Assembly: GCF_000429025.1 (NCBI RefSeq)
Contig: NZ_KE386839.1
Span: 25,718 to 89,717, forward strand
Origin: Actinospineispora spinosispora DSM 44797
GTDB taxonomy: Bacteria > Actinomycetota > Actinomycetes > Mycobacteriales > Pseudonocardiaceae
Direction: 5' to 3'
DNA: 64,000 nucleotides
Below are positions 60,000 through 64,000 of the stretch, in pieces. The translations under genes were made by a program, and so were the position numbers. Numbering within the stretch: position 1 is the stretch's first letter; each line of letters starts with the position of its first letter. Below the pieces are notes generated by a model that had not been told where the DNA came from, made no database searches, and saw only the letters and a program-made list of their open reading frames with translations.

Positions 60000-61051
60000 G
60001 TCTCGACGCAGGCCTGCGGCGCAGGGGGTTCCTGGCCGGCGCTCTCGGCGTCGGTGCCACCGCCGCGCTGACCGCATGCACCAGCAACGAAGCGGCGGCT
60101 CCGTCCGGCGGAGGCGTCGGAGCGTCGGGTGGCAACGCCGCTGCCCCGGGCCGCCCGGTGACGATCGGCTTCTCGGCTCCCGCCGCCGACCACGGGTGGG
60201 TCGCCGCCATCGCGAAGAACGCTCAGGCGCAGGCCGCCCAGTACCCGGACGTGACGTTCGAGGCGGTGAACCCGACCAACGACATCACCCAGCAGATCGC
60301 CGCCGTACAGACCTTGATCAACAAGAAGGTCGACGCACTGGTCATCCTGCCCAACGACGGCAGCCAGCTCACCTCGGTCGGCCGCGACGCCATGCGTGCC
60401 GGCATCCCGGTGATCAACCTCGACCGGGTCTTCGACTCCGCGCTGGCCTACCGGACCTGGATCGGCGGCGACAACTACGGCATGGGGGTCAGCGCCGGCA
60501 CCTACATCGGCACCCGGTTGAAGGCCGCCGGCGTGGCCAACCCGGTGATCGGCGAGATCGCCGGCATCGACAATCTGCCGCTGACCCAGGCGCGCAGCAA
60601 GGGCTTCACCGACGCGCTGGCCGACTTCGGGTTCACTGTCGGCCCGCGCCAGGCCGCCGACTTCACCGCGCAGGGTGGCCAACGGGTCGCGGCGAACCTG
60701 CTGCAGGCCGCGCCGAAACTGGACGCGTTGTGGAACCACGACGACGACCAGGGGATCGGGGTGCTCGCGGCGATCGCGCAGGCCGGGCGCGGCGAGTTCT
60801 TCATGGTCGGCAGTGCCGGGTCGACCAACGCGATGCAGGCGATCCAGGCGGACAACACGGTCCTGAAGGCCACCGTCACCTACAGCCCGTCCATGGCGTC
60901 CTCGGCGGTCGCGCTCGCCCGGTTGGTCGCGCAACGCCGGGGGATGGGCGACCTGGTGGAGAAGGAGGTGCCGGCCTCGATCACGCTGGCGTCCGCGACG
61001 GTGACCAAGGACAACGTCGTCGACTACCTGCCGCTCGGGTTCGCGTCCTGA
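59996..61051 (+). CDS. Sugar-binding lipoprotein of the ABC transporter
   Basis: A 351-residue periplasmic-binding-protein type 1 lipoprotein (TIGFSAPAADHGWVAAIAKNAQAQAAQYPDVTFEA). The N-terminus LRRRGFLAGALGVGATAALTAC combines a twin-arginine-like start with a lipobox (C28). It captures the sugar for the permease. The stop shares one base with the Gfo/Idh/MocA ATG, so the transport and dehydrogenase genes are coupled. Confidence 0.9.
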   Translation: MSLDAGLRRRGFLAGALGVGATAALTACTSNEAAAPSGGGVGASGGNAAAPGRPVTIGFSAPAADHGWVAAIAKNAQAQAAQYPDVTFEAVNPTNDITQQIAAVQTLINKKVDALVILPNDGSQLTSVGRDAMRAGIPVINLDRVFDSALAYRTWIGGDNYGMGVSAGTYIGTRLKAAGVANPVIGEIAGIDNLPLTQARSKGFTDALADFGFTVGPRQAADFTAQGGQRVAANLLQAAPKLDALWNHDDDQGIGVLAAIAQAGRGEFFMVGSAGSTNAMQAIQADNTVLKATVTYSPSMASSAVALARLVAQRRGMGDLVEKEVPASITLASATVTKDNVVDYLPLGFAS

Positions 61052-62202
61052 TGGCGGTGCCACAGCCACCGGTGCTCGGGGTCGGCATGGTCGGCTACGC
61101 GTTCATGGGTGCCGCGCACTCGCACGCCTGGCGTACCGCCGGCCGGTTCTTCGACTTGCCCCTCGCGCCCGAGCTGACCGCGTTGTGCGGCCGTGACGCC
61201 GTCTCGGCGTCGGCGGCGGCCGCCCGGCTCGGCTGGGGTTCGGTGGAGACCGACTGGAAGGCACTCGTCGCGCGCGACGACATCGCGTTGGTCGACATCT
61301 GCTCACCCGGCGACACCCACGCCGACATCGCCATCGCGGCGCTCGCCGCCGGCAAGCACGTGCTGTGCGAAAAACCGCTGGCCAACACGGTCGCCGAGGC
61401 GCGCGCCATGGCCGAGGCGGCGGACCGGGCGGCGGAGCGCGGCGTGCGCAGCATGGTCGGGTTCAGCTATCGCAGAGTCCCCGCGCTGGCGCTGGCCAGG
61501 CGGCTGGTGGAGCAGGGCAGGCTCGGCGAGATCCGCCACGTGCGGGCGGCCTACCTGCAGGACTGGATCGTGGCCCCGGAATTCCCGCTGGTCTGGCGGC
61601 TGCGGCGGGAGGTCGCCGGGTCCGGGGCGCTCGGCGACATCGGCGCCCACATCGTCGACCTCGCCCAGTACCTGACCGGCGACCGGCTCACCGGCGTGTG
61701 CGCGATGACGGAGACGTTCATCCGGGAACGGCCGCTGCCCGATTCGGACGGCGCGGTCGGCACCGTGACGGTGGACGACACCGCCCTGTTCCTCGGCCGG
61801 TTCACCGGCGGCGCGGTGGCGAGCTTCGAGGCGACGCGGTTCGCGGCCGGGCGCAAGAACTCGCTGCGCATCGAGCTCAACGGCAGCCGTGGCTCGCTGG
61901 CGTTCGACCTGGAGGCGATGAACGAGCTGCAGTTCTACGACGGCACGGACGATCCGGACATCGCCGGGTTCCGGCGCATCCTGGTCACCGAACCGAGCCA
62001 TCCCTACGTCGGTGCGTGGTGGCCGCCCGGGCACCTGCTCGGCTACGAGCACACGTTCACCCACCAGGCAGTGGACCTGGTGAACGGCATCGGAGCCGGT
62101 ACGGACCCGGCTCCGTCGTTCGCCGACGGGCTGCAGGTGCAGCTGGTTCTGGACGCGGTCGAACGCTCGGCGGCGAGCGACGGAGCCTGGCACGCGGTCT
62201 AG
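61051..62202 (+). CDS. Gfo/Idh/MocA-family oxidoreductase
   Basis: A 383-residue NAD(P)-dependent dehydrogenase. The Rossmann start VLGVGMVGYAFMGAAHSHAW and the catalytic EKP motif (HVLCEKPLANT) are clear; GALGDIGAHIVDLAQYLTGD is the conserved C-terminal-domain segment. Such enzymes oxidise sugars or inositols. Being the last gene of the uptake operon, it probably acts on the imported sugar. The stop overlaps the convergent AraC gene. Confidence 0.92.
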   Translation: MAVPQPPVLGVGMVGYAFMGAAHSHAWRTAGRFFDLPLAPELTALCGRDAVSASAAAARLGWGSVETDWKALVARDDIALVDICSPGDTHADIAIAALAAGKHVLCEKPLANTVAEARAMAEAADRAAERGVRSMVGFSYRRVPALALARRLVEQGRLGEIRHVRAAYLQDWIVAPEFPLVWRLRREVAGSGALGDIGAHIVDLAQYLTGDRLTGVCAMTETFIRERPLPDSDGAVGTVTVDDTALFLGRFTGGAVASFEATRFAAGRKNSLRIELNGSRGSLAFDLEAMNELQFYDGTDDPDIAGFRRILVTEPSHPYVGAWWPPGHLLGYEHTFTHQAVDLVNGIGAGTDPAPSFADGLQVQLVLDAVERSAASDGAWHAV

Positions 62203-63110
62203 TCCCGGCGGCGCCACTCGCGCGGTGGAACGGCGTGCCCACGGCGGAAGACCCTGGCGAAGTAGCCGCTGTCCGGGTAGCCGACCGCGCGTCCGATCTC
62301 GGCGATCGACAGCTCGGTCTCCGACAGGAGCCTGCGCGCCTCGGTCATGCGGCGTTCGGTGATCCAGTCCTGCACCGTGCGGCCGGTCCGGCGGCGGACG
62401 GTCGTGGTGAGGTGGCCGGGGCTGAGGCTCACCGCGCGGGCCACGTCGGCGAGCGAGAGCTGCTCGGAGTACCGGCGCTCGATCACCGCGAACACGTCGG
62501 CCAGCAGCCCCTCGTTGTTCAACCTCAGGTCGCCGCTGACGTCGTTCGCCAGGCGCGCGACGCTGACCAGCAGCAACACGAGATGGGCGAGTGCCGCGTG
62601 CCGATAGCCGTCGCGGCACTCGGCCAGCTCTGTCTCGATCGCGTCGATGCCGGTGACCCAGGCCCGTCTCTCCTCGACGGGCACCCGCAGCCGGGTGATG
62701 CCCCGGGCGCTACCCCGGACGAACGGGAACAGCAGCGGATGAGCCCGCCAGGACAGCAGCGGTCCCGGACGGTCGGGCCCCAGCGCCTCGGGGGTGAAGA
62801 AGACGCCGCTGGCCGCCGCATCGGCGAGGGACGCGCGTTCGCCGAGCCCGACGACGTCGCCCGGCGCGATGACGAACAGGTCACCGGTGTCGATCGGGCT
62901 GACCTCACCGCCCTGGTGCAGGAAGCCGCCGCCGCGCTCGAAGTAGACGAGTGCGGGGAAGTCGTGTGTATGGGGTTCGTCCTGGGCGCGGTGGCGGGTG
63001 GCCCGGTCGACGCGCACGACCGATACCGGCGGAGCCGCCGGATCGTGGACATAGGTGAAGAGCGGCGGCCCCCCTCGACGCCGGTCCACCCGGCGAGTGT
63101 TCACCGACAT
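62199..63110 (-). CDS. AraC-family transcriptional regulator
   Basis: A 303-residue regulator with an N-terminal cupin-like domain (DEPHTHDFPALVYFERGGGFLHQGGE...DTGDLFVIAPGDVV) and a C-terminal double helix-turn-helix (LSLADVARAVSLSPGHLTTTVRRRTGRTVQDWITERRMTEARRLL...IAEIGRAVGYPDSGYFARVFRRGHAVPPREWR). It may activate the sugar operon or the adjacent methyltransferase. The ATG at 63110 (MSVNTRRVDRR) is preferred to an upstream frame that runs towards the divergent gene. Confidence 0.88.
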   Translation of the reverse strand: MSVNTRRVDRRRGGPPLFTYVHDPAAPPVSVVRVDRATRHRAQDEPHTHDFPALVYFERGGGFLHQGGEVSPIDTGDLFVIAPGDVVGLGERASLADAAASGVFFTPEALGPDRPGPLLSWRAHPLLFPFVRGSARGITRLRVPVEERRAWVTGIDAIETELAECRDGYRHAALAHLVLLLVSVARLANDVSGDLRLNNEGLLADVFAVIERRYSEQLSLADVARAVSLSPGHLTTTVRRRTGRTVQDWITERRMTEARRLLSETELSIAEIGRAVGYPDSGYFARVFRRGHAVPPREWRRRD

Positions 63111-63213
63111 GACCGGAAGATAGTCCCTATGGAGCCGAGTTCTCGACGACTCGGAGCTGATGACATCGCCGAACATGGGACGTGCACCCCACGTATCGTC
63201 CCAGGAGGCTGTC

Positions 63214-63858
63214 ATGAGCGACCAGGTCCACCAGCACGACCATCCGTACCTGTCCGGGCTGGGCGTGCAACGGCTGCTGCCGTTCTATGACCTCGTCGGG
63301 TTCCTGCTGGGCATGCGGACCGACCACGGCGCGCTCGTCGAGCAGGCGGACCCTCCGAGATCGGGACAGGTGTTGGAGATCGGGTGCGGCACCGGGAACC
63401 TGGCACTGCTGGCGAAGCGGATGCGCCCGGACCTGGAGTTGGTCGGGATCGACCCGGACCGGGCGGCGGTGGACAGGGCCACCCGGAAGGCGGGCGGACG
63501 GGTCCGCTTCGACCACGGATACGGACAGGAGCTGCCCTACCCGGACGAGTCCTTCGACCGGGTGCTGTCCGCGTTCATGCTGCACCACCTGACCAGTGAG
63601 GTACGGTCCGCGACGCTCGCCGAGAGCCGCCGGGTACTGCGGCCAGGGGGCAGCCTGCACGTCGTGGACCTCGGAGGCCATGTGCACGCGAGTAACGGCG
63701 TCGTAGCGAGGCGTCAACTGCGATCGCAACGGCTGGCCGACAACCTCGGCGATGCGATCCCCGAGGCCCTGCGCGCAGCGGGCTTCACCGAGGTGACCGA
63801 ACGAGGCCACCGGCACGCCCGGCTCGGCCGCGTCACCTACTACCGCGCGACCCGCTAG
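63214..63858 (+). CDS. Class I SAM-dependent methyltransferase
   Basis: A 214-residue methyltransferase. Motif I is VLEIGCGTGNLALLAKR, the acidic loop is GIDPDRAAV, and the post-I region is ELPYPDESFDRVLSAFMLHHL. It belongs to the UbiE-like group; the substrate is unknown. The ATG has AGGAGG upstream. It is divergent from the AraC gene (103 bp), which may regulate it. Confidence 0.85.
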   Translation: MSDQVHQHDHPYLSGLGVQRLLPFYDLVGFLLGMRTDHGALVEQADPPRSGQVLEIGCGTGNLALLAKRMRPDLELVGIDPDRAAVDRATRKAGGRVRFDHGYGQELPYPDESFDRVLSAFMLHHLTSEVRSATLAESRRVLRPGGSLHVVDLGGHVHASNGVVARRQLRSQRLADNLGDAIPEALRAAGFTEVTERGHRHARLGRVTYYRATR

Positions 63859-63917
63859 CCACACAGCGCCCAGCCCATGAATGACCACGAAAGTGGAACG
63901 ACACTAGGCCACGACTA

Positions 63918-64000
63918 AGTCGGCTCCGCGAGTCTCCGTAGGAGTTCCGGCGAAGGCAGCAACCCAGTCCGGTAACGGCTGAGTCGGCTCCGCGAGTCTC
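63918..64000 (-). repeat. Tandem copies of repeat block B at the window end
   Basis: A 40-bp stretch (GTCGGCTCCGCGAGTCTCC...) matches one end of block B of the large repeat with two differences. A second copy begins 64 bp later and runs off the window. They lie about 60 bp after the methyltransferase stop. This shows the block also exists outside the large element. Confidence 0.8.

Overview
This 64-kb window is high-GC chromosomal DNA from a filamentous actinobacterium, most likely of the Pseudonocardiaceae/Pseudonocardiales. That placement rests on codon use, frequent GTG starts, mycothiol-type chemistry, two clpP genes ahead of clpX, GAF-ANTAR and STAS regulators, an LprG/P55-like pair, and the rne-rplU-rpmA-obg-proB order. 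The genus cannot be fixed from sequence alone. I see no rRNA, CRISPR array, integrase or full insertion sequence. The window is a conserved housekeeping core interrupted by short accessory groups and, most notably, by several families of long intergenic palindromes.

Layout. 1-13.3 kb: the N-terminal end of aminopeptidase N (reverse strand), a mycothiol-linked thioredoxin-fold reductase, a PknB-type kinase, an S9 peptidase, a carboxylate-amine ligase fused to a permuted ATP-grasp domain, ribose-5-phosphate isomerase B followed by a Nei-type DNA glycosylase, a DUF1542 protein, a MobA-like protein with a TetR regulator, and a DUF899 protein. 13.4-14.0 kb: a 615-bp repeat element with terminal inverted repeats, directly upstream of tyrS. 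14-21.3 kb: tyrS, a kinase-like protein, tRNA-Pro(UGG), tRNA-Gly(UCC), isochorismatase/GntR, an ABM monooxygenase, CopD-like and FhuF-like proteins.

21.5-25.9 kb is the protein-quality block tig-clpP1-clpP2-clpX. 26-30.2 kb holds an isolated argJ, then fdhD divergent from an OFA-type (oxalate/formate) transporter with its tiny partner protein, and a DUF6457 protein; the theme is formate and molybdenum cofactor. 30.2-35.2 kb is valS-folC-DUF4233-ndk. 35-40.3 kb holds an MBL hydrolase, an NTF2-like/DUF7065-like convergent pair, and the lprG-P55 lipid/drug export operon. A second copy of the repeat element (40,287-40,852, inverted relative to the first) fills the gap between lprG and a divergent three-gene ABC-2 exporter. 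43.4-45.6 kb is a regulatory patch (STAS, DUF6292, GAF-ANTAR, NYN).

45.7-55.8 kb is a core block: TIGR03960-like radical SAM protein, GNAT, TIGR03936-like protein, rne, rplU, rpmA, obgE, proB. After a 250-bp nest of palindromes comes a sugar-uptake locus at 56.1-63.1 kb: ROK repressor, divergent ABC ATPase-permease-binding protein, Gfo/Idh/MocA dehydrogenase and a convergent AraC regulator. The window ends with a SAM methyltransferase and a tandem array of one block of the repeat element.

The observation I consider most novel is the repeat landscape: (i) a 570-615 bp modular element with 15-18 bp terminal inverted repeats, present twice; (ii) a 171-bp palindrome whose two ends supply the stop codons of both flanking convergent genes; (iii) three further families of 56-70 bp near-perfect palindromes, one of which (core TCGTGAGTG) twice supplies a TGA stop codon. 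These are direct observations. Their mobility, transcription or function is not established by the sequence.
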